Notes: a model not told the origin generated them from the sequence alone. Positions 8,277 to 17,424 are shown, numbered from the stretch's first letter. The stretch is 64,000 nt of DNA from LMUY01 sp964235495 (GCA_964235495.1 CAXSAX010000016.1:1-64000); one strand, 5' to 3'. Numbers and translations are program-made.

Positions 8277-10286
8277 ATGAAATATGCCATCACTATCCTC
8301 GTGCTGTGCGCCGCCGCCGCGCACGCTCAGCCTGCGCCCGAAGCCAGCTTCGGGTTCGATGTCGCAGGCATGGATCAGGCCACCACGCCAGGAAACAACT
8401 TCTTCGACTATGCCAATGGCCGCTACGTGCAGCAGCTCACGATCCCGGCCGACAAGACCAGCTACGGCACCTTCAACAAGCTTGCCGACCTCGCCGAGCA
8501 GCAGGTCCACGCGCTGCTGACCGAGGCCGCCGCCGGCGGGCCGCAGCAAACGCCCGTGCAGGCCAAGGTCGGCGCGTTCTTCACCGCGTATATGGACGCC
8601 GACGCGGTCGAGCAGCGCGGCCTGGCGCCGGTGGAACCCTATCTCGCGGCCATCAAGGCCGCAGGCAGCCGCCAGGCCATGGCGGCGCTGATGGGGCAGG
8701 CGCCCACCTCGTTCCATGCCTCGCTGTTCCACATCAACCTCGACCCGGATGCGAAGGACCCGACGCGCTACGCCGTCAGCCTGGAGCAGGCCGGGCTGGG
8801 CCTGCCCGACCGTGATTACTACCTGACCTCCGAGCACGCCGAGCAGCGCGCCCGCTACACGGACTACGTCGCCGATATGCTAGACATGGCGGGCTGGCCG
8901 GACGCTCCCGCCACCGCGAAGGCCGTCGTCGCGTTCGAGACCAAGATCGCCGAGGTGAGCTGGACCCGCGCCGACCGGCGCGACCCGGATCGCACCTACA
9001 ACCAGGTCAGCCCGGCGGCCCTGGCCGAAGCAGCGCCCGGCTTCGACTGGCCGACGTTTCTGGCGGCGGCGGAGGTGCCGGCGCAGGACTACGTCGTCCT
9101 GTCCGAGAACACCGCCATTGCCGCCATCGCCAAGCTGGCGGGCGAGACGGACTGGCCGACTCTGCGAGGCTGGCAAGCGTTCCACGTGCTGGCCAACGCC
9201 GCGCCCTGCCTGCCGGCGCGCTTCGTGGATGCGTCGTTCGCGTTCAACGACTCCTATCTCAAGGGCGTGCCGGTCAACGCCGAGCGGTGGAAGCGCGCGC
9301 TGCGGGCCTCCAACCGCCAATTGGGCGAGGCGGTCGGCCAGCTGTACGTCGAGCGGCATTTCCTGCCCGACTCGATGGCCAAGATGCAGCGGCTGACGCA
9401 GGACGTGCGGGCCGCCTATCGCGCGCGCCTGGCCGTCACCGACTGGATGGCGCCGGAGACCCGCGACAAGGCCACGGCCAAGCTGGACCAGATGGCGACC
9501 CAGATCGGCTACCCCCAGAAATGGCGCGACTACGGCGCCTACGAGGTCCGCCCTGATGACCTGTTCGGCAACATGGAGCGCGGCTGGAGCTTCAACTGGC
9601 ACCGCAGGCTGGCCCGGCTCGGCGCCAAGGTGGACCGCGACGAGTGGGACATGACGCCGCAGACGGTCAACGCCTACAACGACCCCAGCTTCAACGAGAT
9701 CGTGTTTCCCGCCGCCATCCTGCAACCGCCCTTTTTCGACTCGACGGCCGACCCAGCAGTCAACTACGGCGCGATCGGCGGCGTCATCGGCCATGAGATG
9801 ACCCACAGCTTTGACGACCAAGGCCGCAAGTTCGACGCGCAGGGGCGTCTGAGCAACTGGTGGACCGCCAGCGACATCGAGCGGTTCGATGCGCTGGCGG
9901 CCCGGCTCGGCGCGGAGTTCGCCGCCATGCAGCCGCTGCCGGGCGCGCATATCAACCCCGAGCTCACCATGGGCGAGAACATCGCCGATCTTGGCGGGCT
10001 CACCCTGGCGCTCGATGCCTACCACGCCTCCCTGCACGGCGCGGACGCTCCGGTGATCGACGGGCTGAGCGGCGACCAGCGCGTGTTCCTCGGCTGGGCG
10101 CAGGTGTGGCGCGCCAAGGAGCGCCCTGAAGCGGAGCGGCAGGGCTTGCTGACCGATCCGCACTCGCCGCCTGACGCGCGGGTGAACGGCCCGGCGCCGA
10201 ACATCGACGCCTGGTACGCCGCCTTCGGGGTCAAGCCCGGCGATGAGCTGTACATCAAGCCTGAGGACCGCGTCCGCATCTGGTAG
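8277..10286 (+). CDS. M13 family (neprilysin-like) zinc metallopeptidase
   Basis: A 669-residue secreted endopeptidase of the neprilysin/PepO family. Residues 1-17 form a signal peptide (MKYAITILVLCAAAAHA). The catalytic domain contains the zinc motif H506-E507-M-T-H510 and, about 60 residues on, the third zinc ligand in E567-N-I-A-D-L-G, the M13 signature. Family-typical phrases frame the fold: the N-terminal PGNNFFDYANG and NYGAIGGVIGHEM before the zinc site. It probably degrades peptides in the periplasm. The following MFS gene starts 8 bp after its stop, so the two may be co-transcribed. Confidence 0.95.
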   Translation: MKYAITILVLCAAAAHAQPAPEASFGFDVAGMDQATTPGNNFFDYANGRYVQQLTIPADKTSYGTFNKLADLAEQQVHALLTEAAAGGPQQTPVQAKVGAFFTAYMDADAVEQRGLAPVEPYLAAIKAAGSRQAMAALMGQAPTSFHASLFHINLDPDAKDPTRYAVSLEQAGLGLPDRDYYLTSEHAEQRARYTDYVADMLDMAGWPDAPATAKAVVAFETKIAEVSWTRADRRDPDRTYNQVSPAALAEAAPGFDWPTFLAAAEVPAQDYVVLSENTAIAAIAKLAGETDWPTLRGWQAFHVLANAAPCLPARFVDASFAFNDSYLKGVPVNAERWKRALRASNRQLGEAVGQLYVERHFLPDSMAKMQRLTQDVRAAYRARLAVTDWMAPETRDKATAKLDQMATQIGYPQKWRDYGAYEVRPDDLFGNMERGWSFNWHRRLARLGAKVDRDEWDMTPQTVNAYNDPSFNEIVFPAAILQPPFFDSTADPAVNYGAIGGVIGHEMTHSFDDQGRKFDAQGRLSNWWTASDIERFDALAARLGAEFAAMQPLPGAHINPELTMGENIADLGGLTLALDAYHASLHGADAPVIDGLSGDQRVFLGWAQVWRAKERPEAERQGLLTDPHSPPDARVNGPAPNIDAWYAAFGVKPGDELYIKPEDRVRIW

Positions 10287-10294
10287 CTGCTCGC

Positions 10295-11458
10295 GTGGAC
10301 CAAGCGGCCGCACCCGGCAGCGTCACCCGCGTCCTGCTGCCGTTCGCGTTGATCGTGTTCCTCGGCTACGCGGCCGTCGGCCTGCCGCTCGCCACCCTGC
10401 CGCTACGGGTGCATGACGGCCTGGGCTACAGCACCGCCGTCGTCGGCTTGGTCATGGGCCTTGCGCCTGCCGTCACTTTGCTGACCCGGCAGGTGGCCGG
10501 TCGGCTGGCGGACCGGCGCGGCCCCAAGCTGGGCGTGCTGGCCGGGCTGTTGACGGCGGCGGTGAGCGGGATCGCCTACCTGGCCGCTGCCGCGATGCCG
10601 CCCGGCCCTGGGCTGCTCGCACTGCTGGCGGGGCGGGTGCTGCTCGGGCTGGGAGACAGCTTGTTCACGACGGCCATCGCGTCCTGGGCGGTCAGCCGGG
10701 TCGGCCCGCACCATGCCGGGCGGGCGATGTCGTGGATCGGCATCGCGATGTACGGCGCGCTTGCGGCGGGGGCGCCGCTCGGGGCGGCGCTGGGCTCGCT
10801 CGGCGGCTTCGGGGCTGTCGCCGCGGCCGTGGCGGCCCTGCCGTTGCTCGGCGTTCCGGTGGCCTTGGCGCTGACGGGCCTGCCCGCCGTCGCGGCCCGG
10901 CGCGCGTCGTTGGCCGGGGTGATCGGGGCGATGTGGCCGCCGGGTCTCGGCCTGGTGCTGGCGTCCGCAGGCTTCGGCACCATCGCGGCCTTCCTGGCGC
11001 TGCGCTACGAGGCGCTTGGCTGGTCGGGGGCCGGGCTGGCGCTGACTGGGTTCGGCGCAGTGTACATCCTGTCCCGCCTGCTGTTCGCGGGCCTGCCGGA
11101 CCGGGTGGGCGGCATCCGGCTGGCGATGGCGTGCCTCACGATCGAGGCGGCAGGGCTGGCGCTGATCGCAGCCGCCGGGTCGCCAGCGGCGGCGTTCGCG
11201 GGCACGGCGCTGACCGGGCTCGGCTACTCGATGGTGTTCCCGGCATTGGGCGTAGAAGTGGTGCGCCGGGTGCCGGCGGCGAGCCGCGGCGTGGCGCTGG
11301 GCGCGTTCCTCGCGTGCTTCGATCTGGGACTGGGGGCGGCGGGGCCGGTAATGGGGCTGGTCGCGTCCGGCCACGGGCTGCCGGCGGCGTTTGGGGCGGC
11401 GTCTTGCGCGGCGCTGGTGTCCTTGGCGCTGGTTTGGTTCACCCGCGGCCGCGGGTGA
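10295..11458 (+). CDS. MFS transporter
   Basis: A 387-residue, very hydrophobic protein with about 12 membrane segments and the MFS signature between the second and third segments (RQVAGRLADRRGPKLGV). It resembles the arabinose-efflux type of drug or metabolite exporter; the substrate cannot be told. It starts with GTG, 8 bp after the metallopeptidase stop. Its last 20 bp overlap the 3' end of the convergent GT2 gene. Confidence 0.85.
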   Translation: MDQAAAPGSVTRVLLPFALIVFLGYAAVGLPLATLPLRVHDGLGYSTAVVGLVMGLAPAVTLLTRQVAGRLADRRGPKLGVLAGLLTAAVSGIAYLAAAAMPPGPGLLALLAGRVLLGLGDSLFTTAIASWAVSRVGPHHAGRAMSWIGIAMYGALAAGAPLGAALGSLGGFGAVAAAVAALPLLGVPVALALTGLPAVAARRASLAGVIGAMWPPGLGLVLASAGFGTIAAFLALRYEALGWSGAGLALTGFGAVYILSRLLFAGLPDRVGGIRLAMACLTIEAAGLALIAAAGSPAAAFAGTALTGLGYSMVFPALGVEVVRRVPAASRGVALGAFLACFDLGLGAAGPVMGLVASGHGLPAAFGAASCAALVSLALVWFTRGRG

Positions 11459-12905
11459 CCAGTTCCGGCTCGGCCAGCCCTTGCCGCCGTTGCACGCCCC
11501 AGGACCGCGCCCCCGTCAGGAACGACACCCAGCCCAGCGCTGCGCCGAGGTGGCGCAGCAGCTGGAAGCTGAACGGCTCGATCAGCGCGGCCAGGATCGC
11601 CGGGACAAGATAAAGGCCGGAGGAGTGGCCGAGCCAGCGCCGGTAGAGGTGCAGCGACCACAGGTAGAACGCGAGGTCGAGCGCAATCTTGGCGCCGATC
11701 ACGCCCACCACCGGCGTCACCACCGCGAACCGGCCCATGGCAAGGTAGGCGATCAGCAGCACCGCCCCGGTCAGCCCGTACAGCGGCTGCAGCGTGTCGA
11801 TCGCCTTCACCGGCAGCATCATGGTGCCGAGCCGGCCATAGGCCGGGTTGCCCACCATGTGGCGATACCAGACCTGGGTTTGCAGGAAGCCACCGAACCA
11901 GCGGCGTCGCTGGCGCAGGAACGCGGGCACGGTGGCGGGCGCGTCGGTGCGGGCATGGGCCGCCCCGACCACCCCAGTGCGCCAGACCTCGCCGCGCTGG
12001 GCGGCGAAGTCGCGCAGGCGGTGGGTCAGCTCGTAATCCTCCACCAGGCAGTCCGGGTCGAAGCCGCCCACGTCCAGCAGGGATTGGCGTCGGTAGCAGC
12101 CGAACGCGCCGGAGATCAGCAGCAGGCCGTCCATCTGCATCCAGGCGTAGCGCGACAGGAAGTTGCGCACGTATTCGTAGGTCTGGAACCACTGCAGCAG
12201 CCGGCCGGAGGCGGAGCGGCCGCACACCGGCGTCAGCACGCCCGTGGCCGCGACCAGCGCCGGGTCGGCGGCGAAAGCGGCGCGCATGGCGCCTAGCGCG
12301 TGCGGGTCGAGCAGCGTGTCGGCATCCACCGTCAGCACCAGCGGGGTCTGCGCCACGGCGCAGGCGACGTTCAGCGCCCGCGCCTTGCCGCCATGCGGCA
12401 GCCGCAGCCAGCGCAATGCCGGGTGGGTGGGGCTGGGGGCGCTCAGCTCGCCCAGCAGCGGCGTCGCCAGCCCGTAATCCCGGTGCAGCAGGGCGGCGGT
12501 GCCGTCGTCCGAGCCGTCATCGGCCAGCAGGATGGCGTCGGCGGGGCTGGCCTGGGCGAACAGCGCGGCCAGCGTGACCGGCAGCACGCCCGCCTCGTTG
12601 CGGGCGGCGACGATGACGGTGGCCGCCGGCATCGCCCCGGGCAGACCCGGCGGCGCGGGCCGCAGCAGCGCCAGCGTCTGCCAGAACACGAAGCCGAGCA
12701 GCACCGTGTCGTATGCGATGTAGGCCAGTCCCGCCGACCACGCCCACAGCCCGCCGCCGCCGAACGCACGGGCGAGCAACAGCACCCAAAGCAGCAGCGC
12801 GCCGCCATGGATCAGGCGGCTGCGCAGCGGCGTGGGCGGCGGCGCGAACCGGGGCGACACCGCCTGCCGGGTGCGCGCGAGCTGCTGTTCGATGGCGGCG
12901 ATCAT
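11439..12905 (-). CDS. Membrane glycosyltransferase, GT2 family
   Basis: A 488-residue processive-type GT2 enzyme. Two hydrophobic segments lie near the N-terminus (residues about 30-75). The GT-A domain follows, with ATVIVAARNEAGVLP, LLADDGSDDGT, the metal-binding DADT, VEDYEL as the catalytic acidic motif, and QRRRWFGG as the Q-x-x-R-W type motif. Several membrane segments close the protein. It resembles cellulose/hyaluronan-synthase-like enzymes or polysaccharide intercellular adhesin synthases. The start was placed at the ATG (MIAAIEQQLAR); an open extension upstream has no support. It is divergent from the cytochrome b561 gene. Confidence 0.85.
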   Translation of the reverse strand: MIAAIEQQLARTRQAVSPRFAPPPTPLRSRLIHGGALLLWVLLLARAFGGGGLWAWSAGLAYIAYDTVLLGFVFWQTLALLRPAPPGLPGAMPAATVIVAARNEAGVLPVTLAALFAQASPADAILLADDGSDDGTAALLHRDYGLATPLLGELSAPSPTHPALRWLRLPHGGKARALNVACAVAQTPLVLTVDADTLLDPHALGAMRAAFAADPALVAATGVLTPVCGRSASGRLLQWFQTYEYVRNFLSRYAWMQMDGLLLISGAFGCYRRQSLLDVGGFDPDCLVEDYELTHRLRDFAAQRGEVWRTGVVGAAHARTDAPATVPAFLRQRRRWFGGFLQTQVWYRHMVGNPAYGRLGTMMLPVKAIDTLQPLYGLTGAVLLIAYLAMGRFAVVTPVVGVIGAKIALDLAFYLWSLHLYRRWLGHSSGLYLVPAILAALIEPFSFQLLRHLGAALGWVSFLTGARSWGVQRRQGLAEPELVTRGRG

Positions 12906-13017
12906 GCATGGCCTCTTGGCATCGGTGCCCTGGCGGGCTTTGCGCCGGGCCGGATGGTCGGGCATTCTCCACATGGCGCTGCAAGGGAGCTTTGCACGCG
13001 GGGAGTATGGCCGGGCC

Positions 13018-13629
13018 ATGGAAGTTGCCAATCGTTACACGCGCACGGCGATGCTGCTGCACTGGCTGGTGGCCGTGCTGATCGTGGGCAACGTCGTGCT
13101 GGTCTGGGTGCTGGACTGGTTCCCGGACGGCTGGGTGCGCCCGGCAATCGACACCCACAAATCCATCGGCATCACCGTGCTCGGCCTCGCTTTGCTGCGC
13201 GTGCTGTGGCGGCTGTCCCACAAGCCGCCGGCCATGCCGCGCTCCTACCCGCGGCTGGAGCGGGCCGGGGCGCACGCCGCTCACCTGCTGCTGTACGGGC
13301 TGATCCTTGGGCTGCCGATCTCCGGCTGGATTCACGACTCCGCGTTCAAGGATGCGGCGGCGCACCCGCTGTATCTGTTCGGCCTCGTGCCGTGGCCGCG
13401 CATCGCCCCCATCATGGCGCTCGACCCGGTGACCAAGGAGCACGTCCACAGCGTCTGGTTCCAAATCCACGGATCGCTCGCCTACGCGCTGTACGGGCTG
13501 CTCGCGCTGCACGTGCTGGGGACGCTGAAGCACCAGTTCGTGGACGGGGAGGCGGAGCTGGGCCGCATGCTGCCCTGGGGCCGGGCCGCGGCCGAGACCC
13601 AACGCCGATTGCAGGATGCGGATGCGTGA
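13018..13629 (+). CDS. Cytochrome b561
   Basis: A 203-residue, four-helix membrane cytochrome b of the bacterial b561 (CybB) family. Histidines suited to bind two hemes are in MLLHWLVAVLI, DTHKSIGIT, GAHAAHLLLYG and HGSLAYALYGLLALHVLG. The ATG was chosen because MEVANRYTRTAMLLHW is the standard family N-terminus. It would pass electrons from quinol or superoxide in the inner membrane. Its TGA overlaps the GTG of the downstream ABC permease gene (GTGA), so the two are probably co-transcribed, an unusual partnership. Confidence 0.9.
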   Translation: MEVANRYTRTAMLLHWLVAVLIVGNVVLVWVLDWFPDGWVRPAIDTHKSIGITVLGLALLRVLWRLSHKPPAMPRSYPRLERAGAHAAHLLLYGLILGLPISGWIHDSAFKDAAAHPLYLFGLVPWPRIAPIMALDPVTKEHVHSVWFQIHGSLAYALYGLLALHVLGTLKHQFVDGEAELGRMLPWGRAAAETQRRLQDADA

Positions 13630-14576
13630 GCCGCTACATCCTGCGCCGCACCATCCAAGCCGCCCTCGTGCTGCTGGTCATGTCGTTCGTCATCTACAGC
13701 CTGATCGGCCTGATGCCGGGGGACCCGATCGACGTCATGATTGCCTCCAACCCCGGCGCGACCCCCGAGGTGGTGGCGCACCTGCGGGCGATCTACGGCC
13801 TCGACCAGCCCATCGCCCTGCGCTACTGGCACTGGCTGCTCGCCGCCCTGCAGGGTGACTTCGGGTTCTCCCGCACCCACTCGCAGCCGGTGATGGAGGT
13901 GCTGCTGCCCGCCCTGTGGGTGACGTGCAAGCTGATGCTGGCCTCCTTCGTGCTGTCGGTCGTGCTGGCGTTCGCGCTCGGCGTGGCGGCGGCGCTGCGG
14001 CCCGGTGGCGTGCTGGACGGCGCGGTCAGCCTGTTCGCCTTCGCCGGCATCTCGGTGCCGGTGTTCTGGCTGGCGCTGGTGTTCATCCTGGTGTTCGCCG
14101 TGCAGCTGCACTGGTTCCCCGCCAGCGGCCTCAGCACCGTGGGGGACGGTGGCTGGGCCGACCAGCTGCGTCACCTTGTGCTGCCGGTGGCGACGCTGGC
14201 GCTGGCCAGCACCGGGCAGTTCACCCGCTTCGTCCGCGCCTCCATGATCGAGACGCTGCGGATGGACCACGTCCGCACCGCGCGCGCCAAGGGCGCGGGG
14301 GAGGGCCGCGTGGTGCTGGTCCATGCCCTGCGCAACGCGCTGATTCCCGTGGTGACGGTGATGGCGCTGAGCTTCGGCAGCCTGTTCAGCGGCGCGCTGG
14401 TGACGGAGACGATGTTCGCCGCCCCCGGCATGGGCAAGATGATCTACGACGCCATCCTCGGCAACGACTTCAACCTCGCGCTGACCGGGCTGCTGTTCGC
14501 CACCCTCATCACCCTGCTGAGCAACCTGGCCGCTGACCTGGCCTATGGCTGGCTCGACCCGCGGATCAGCCTGTGA
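13626..14576 (+). CDS. dppB: ABC transporter permease, DppB type
   Basis: A 316-residue inner-membrane subunit of a peptide/opine/nickel-type ABC importer. The N-terminus (SRYILRRTIQAALVLLVMSF) and the GDP motif after the first helix are hallmarks of the DppB/OppB family. The EAA loop that contacts the ATPase is in METLRMDHVRTARAKGAGE-like sequence (SMIETLRMDHVRTARAKG). The start is the GTG overlapping the cytochrome b561 stop; the open frame continues far upstream but without family similarity. dppC follows with a GTGA overlap. No binding protein or ATPase gene lies in the window. Confidence 0.88.
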   Translation: MSRYILRRTIQAALVLLVMSFVIYSLIGLMPGDPIDVMIASNPGATPEVVAHLRAIYGLDQPIALRYWHWLLAALQGDFGFSRTHSQPVMEVLLPALWVTCKLMLASFVLSVVLAFALGVAAALRPGGVLDGAVSLFAFAGISVPVFWLALVFILVFAVQLHWFPASGLSTVGDGGWADQLRHLVLPVATLALASTGQFTRFVRASMIETLRMDHVRTARAKGAGEGRVVLVHALRNALIPVVTVMALSFGSLFSGALVTETMFAAPGMGKMIYDAILGNDFNLALTGLLFATLITLLSNLAADLAYGWLDPRISL

Positions 14577-15502
14577 GCGCCGTGGCCGGAGAGCGGGCCG
14601 TCTCCCGCGCCGTCTCGCCCTGGCGGCTGCGCTGGCGGCGGTTCCGCACCCACCGCGCCGGCATGGCCAGCCTGGCGGTCCTGGCGCTGTTGCTGGCGTT
14701 CGCCGTGGCCGCCTGGCCCACCGCGGCCCTGCTGGGCATCGACCCGTACCAGACCGACTTGTTCTCCCAGTACGGCCCGCCCTCGCCGCAGCACCCGCTC
14801 GGCACCGACGACGCCGGGCGGGACGAGCTGGTGCGGCTGATGCTGGGCGGCCAGGTGTCCTTGCTGGTGGGCGTGCTCTCCACCGTGTTCGGCAGCGCAG
14901 TCGGGCTGCTGGTGGGGGTGGTGGCGGGCTACATCGGCGGGCGCACGGACGGGCTGCTGATGCGCTTCACCGACGGGGTGATCGCGCTGCCGTTGCTGCC
15001 GCTGCTGATCGTGCTGGGCGCGCTGGACCTCACCAAGCTCGGCTTCTCCGCCGACTTCGCCCGCTCCCCCGCCGCCGGGTTCTGGCGCGTGGTGGTGATC
15101 ATTGCGCTGGTCGATTGGACCGGCATCGCCCGCCTCACCCGCGCGGCTACGCTGGCGCTGCGGGAGCGGGACTACGTGCGTTCCGCCCGGGCCAGCGGCG
15201 GCAGCGCCGCCTACGTGATGGCCTCGCACATCCTGCCCAACGTGGCGACGCCGCTGATCGTGGCGGTGACGCTGACGGTGGGCCGGGTGATCCTGTTCGA
15301 GAGCGTGCTGAGCTTCCTGGGCTTCGGCATCGTGGTGCCCACGCCCTCCTGGGGCAACATGCTGAACAACGCGCAGGAACTCGTGAACACGGACCCGGCG
15401 CTGGCGATCTACCCGGGGGTGCTGATCTTCGTCACGGTGATCGCGGTGAACTTCCTGGGGGACGGGCTGCAACACGCGTTCGATCCGCGGAGCGAAGGGT
15501 AA
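14573..15502 (+). CDS. dppC: ABC transporter permease, DppC type
   Basis: A 309-residue permease partner of DppB. It has the family N-terminal region (WRLRWRRFRTHRAGMASLAVLALL when read across the first helix), the HPLGTDDAGRD segment typical of DppC/OppC, about six helices, and the EAA loop RERDYVRSARASGG. It ends FDPRSEG. The gene appears complete, but its 3' 550 bp recur at 16875-17424 and, with an internal deletion, at 17905-17994. The AT-rich island begins directly after its TAA. The start GTG overlaps the dppB stop. Confidence 0.9.
   Translation: MSAVAGERAVSRAVSPWRLRWRRFRTHRAGMASLAVLALLLAFAVAAWPTAALLGIDPYQTDLFSQYGPPSPQHPLGTDDAGRDELVRLMLGGQVSLLVGVLSTVFGSAVGLLVGVVAGYIGGRTDGLLMRFTDGVIALPLLPLLIVLGALDLTKLGFSADFARSPAAGFWRVVVIIALVDWTGIARLTRAATLALRERDYVRSARASGGSAAYVMASHILPNVATPLIVAVTLTVGRVILFESVLSFLGFGIVVPTPSWGNMLNNAQELVNTDPALAIYPGVLIFVTVIAVNFLGDGLQHAFDPRSEG
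14953..15471 (+). repeat. 519-bp direct repeat, copy 1 (inside dppC)
   Basis: This segment is identical base for base, by eye, to 16875-17393 (offset 1,922 bp). Past 15471 the copies diverge at several of the last 30 positions, so the dppC C-termini read FDPRSEG, FDPRNER and, in the third relic, FDPRSER. Such near-perfect identity implies recent duplication or ongoing gene conversion; the distinct 3' ends suggest they came from different donor alleles. Confidence 0.93.
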
Positions 15503-15561
15503 TTCAAAATACCAAAGCGGTTAACAACTATCAATTTTTTGGCGAGACCAATCGTTTGCTC

Positions 15562-15957
15562 TTAATTGTCGAAGCTATAACCAACAATGGTTAGTTTATT
15601 AGGATAAATGCTGTGAGTGATGAAATGCATAGGTTTACCCTCAGGGTTAGTCCATTCAAAACGGCAAGGTGCTTCCCCGCCCTGACCACAGGATTCTGTT
15701 TCAGAAAAATTACGGCAAGCCTCAGTATCGACTCCTATATCCTGCGTACAATATGCGTATCGATGTTTCTCTTGTGGGATTGGTCGATAGCCGCTCTTCA
15801 TTAGTAAACTACGACCCATTTGATAAGGTTTACCAATTACAGCAATATATATTGGTTCTCCTGCCCAAATGTTGGTTGTAGCAATAGAAAATGTTGCAAG
15901 GCACAGAATAGTTAGTCGATTGCACAAAAACATCTCCATTCGGTTGAGGTACCTCAT
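15562..15957 (-). CDS. Putative secreted immunity-like protein with four cysteines
   Basis: A 131-residue frame from the ATG at 15957. AAGG four bases upstream serves as ribosome-binding site. Residues 1-32 look like a signal peptide (basic start, hydrophobic LTILCLATFSIATT, cleavage after NIWA). The mature part of about 99 residues has four cysteines in two close groups (YCTQD, ACRNF, ESCGQ, PCRFEW), suggesting two disulfides in the periplasm. There is no stop codon between the upstream muramidase sequence and this ATG, so it may also be translated as a fusion. Its position directly after a cell-wall hydrolase and its export signal fit a periplasmic immunity protein; this is inferred from context, as I recognise no named family. 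Confidence 0.6.
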   Translation of the reverse strand: MRYLNRMEMFLCNRLTILCLATFSIATTNIWAGEPIYIAVIGKPYQMGRSLLMKSGYRPIPQEKHRYAYCTQDIGVDTEACRNFSETESCGQGGEAPCRFEWTNPEGKPMHFITHSIYPNKLTIVGYSFDN

Positions 15958-16875
15958 AAAACCTTGATAATTCTGCAAAACCTGGCTACAAGGTACGGAT
16001 GGTTGAGGCGTTCCGGCAGTTCCCTTAGCTATATTGGCTTGTGTGTAGCTGTAATTGTAGTATGAATGTTGGTCGTTCGGGCCTGGACCGACGGGAAAAG
16101 AAGCCCAGATTTTAGCTGCCAGGGAGATCGCACCCTGCAGATCATTGTTTTGCAACCGATCAAAAATACCGCTCTGGATGAGTTGATCCGCTCCCATCAG
16201 GTCCTGCGTTGAGACGGTAAAGTCAGAAAGCCCTAGCCTGTGTGACTCGATATCGTAAGTTGCCGGTATAATTTGATATTTTCCGGCGGCGGTTGCTGTC
16301 GGATAATGGCTAAAGTCTACGAAATTTTTATGGTAGCCACAGATAGATGTGTAAGTTGCGCCTTCCTCTTTTCCGACTGTTTTGAGGAAAGCTGGTATCC
16401 TGGGATCATTTAAAGCATTCTGAGCGGCATCGCGTGCCGCTTGTTGGCTAGTTGGAGTTGCGGCTTTTGCATTTGCAGCGCCAATTGGGTTTAGATTTTC
16501 GAGGAAGTTGATGATACTGCTGCCAACGGTTGACGCCACGCTCTGCCAGGTGATGGGTGTCAGGTCAATGACGTCTTGCTGGACGACATAGTTCTCCGCG
16601 GCAACTTCGTTGATCGGCAACGTGTCTTGCAACGTTTGCTCCAGGCCGAACTGCAAGCTTTCCTGGAACGAGTCCGATGCAAGAAGATCGTTGGTGGCCT
16701 GGGCGATGCTGGCGCCTTGAGCTAAGTCGTTTTGCGCAACGGAGGTCGCACCCGGATCAGGCACCAAGCCAACGAAGCTCGTGAAAACGTTGTTGAGATT
16801 ATTCAGCGCGGCCGGCGACTCAGCGAGTGACGCGCGAATCGACTGCTGAGTGCTGCTGCCATTTTCTAGGCTAAG
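15958..16875 (-). pseudogene. 5'-truncated toxin-like protein: DUF4214-like region plus GH104 muramidase
   Basis: About 306 codons remain. The frame enters from the antisense strand of the dppC repeat at 16875, so the native start is lost. The first part (NNVFTSFVGLVPDP, ASIAQATNDLLASDSFQ) is DUF4214-like, as in type I secreted proteins. The last 150 codons resemble the lambda endolysin R / GH104 lytic transglycosylase: the catalytic Glu in KEEGATYTS, FVDFSHYP, TAAGKYQIIPATYD, HRLGLSDFTVSTQD, and AISLAAKIWASFPVGPG, in the family's order and spacing. Such a C-terminal enzyme would cut peptidoglycan. The frame continues without stop into the signal-peptide protein downstream. Base composition is far from the host average, so transfer is likely. 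Confidence 0.75.
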
Positions 16876-17424
16876 CTGCTGATGCGCTTCACCGACGGGG
16901 TGATCGCGCTGCCGTTGCTGCCGCTGCTGATCGTGCTGGGCGCGCTGGACCTCACCAAGCTCGGCTTCTCCGCCGACTTCGCCCGCTCCCCCGCCGCCGG
17001 GTTCTGGCGCGTGGTGGTGATCATTGCGCTGGTCGATTGGACCGGCATCGCCCGCCTCACCCGCGCGGCTACGCTGGCGCTGCGGGAGCGGGACTACGTG
17101 CGTTCCGCCCGGGCCAGCGGCGGCAGCGCCGCCTACGTGATGGCCTCGCACATCCTGCCCAACGTGGCGACGCCGCTGATCGTGGCGGTGACGCTGACGG
17201 TGGGCCGGGTGATCCTGTTCGAGAGCGTGCTGAGCTTCCTGGGCTTCGGCATCGTGGTGCCCACGCCCTCCTGGGGCAACATGCTGAACAACGCGCAGGA
17301 ACTCGTGAACACGGACCCGGCGCTGGCGATCTACCCGGGGGTGCTGATCTTCGTCACGGTGATCGCGGTGAACTTCCTGGGGGACGGGCTGCAGCACGCG
17401 TTTGATCCGCGGAACGAGAGATGA
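16875..17424 (+). pseudogene. dppC: dppC 3' fragment (second copy)
   Basis: An open 3' fragment of dppC, 519 bp of it identical to 14953-15471, ending FDPRNER and TGA. It begins exactly where the truncated toxin frame meets dppC sequence, corresponding to the LLMRFTDGV region of the permease. The fragment keeps the reading frame but lacks the N-terminal half and any recognisable promoter or ribosome-binding site, so it is probably not functional. Its antisense strand is open in frame with the toxin. Confidence 0.9.

Noticed and set aside
12300..14576. A 758-residue plus-strand frame ending in dppB
   Set aside because: Everything before 13626 is antisense or out of frame of the GT2 and cytochrome genes and has shadow composition; DppB family similarity begins exactly at the GTG overlapping the cytochrome stop.
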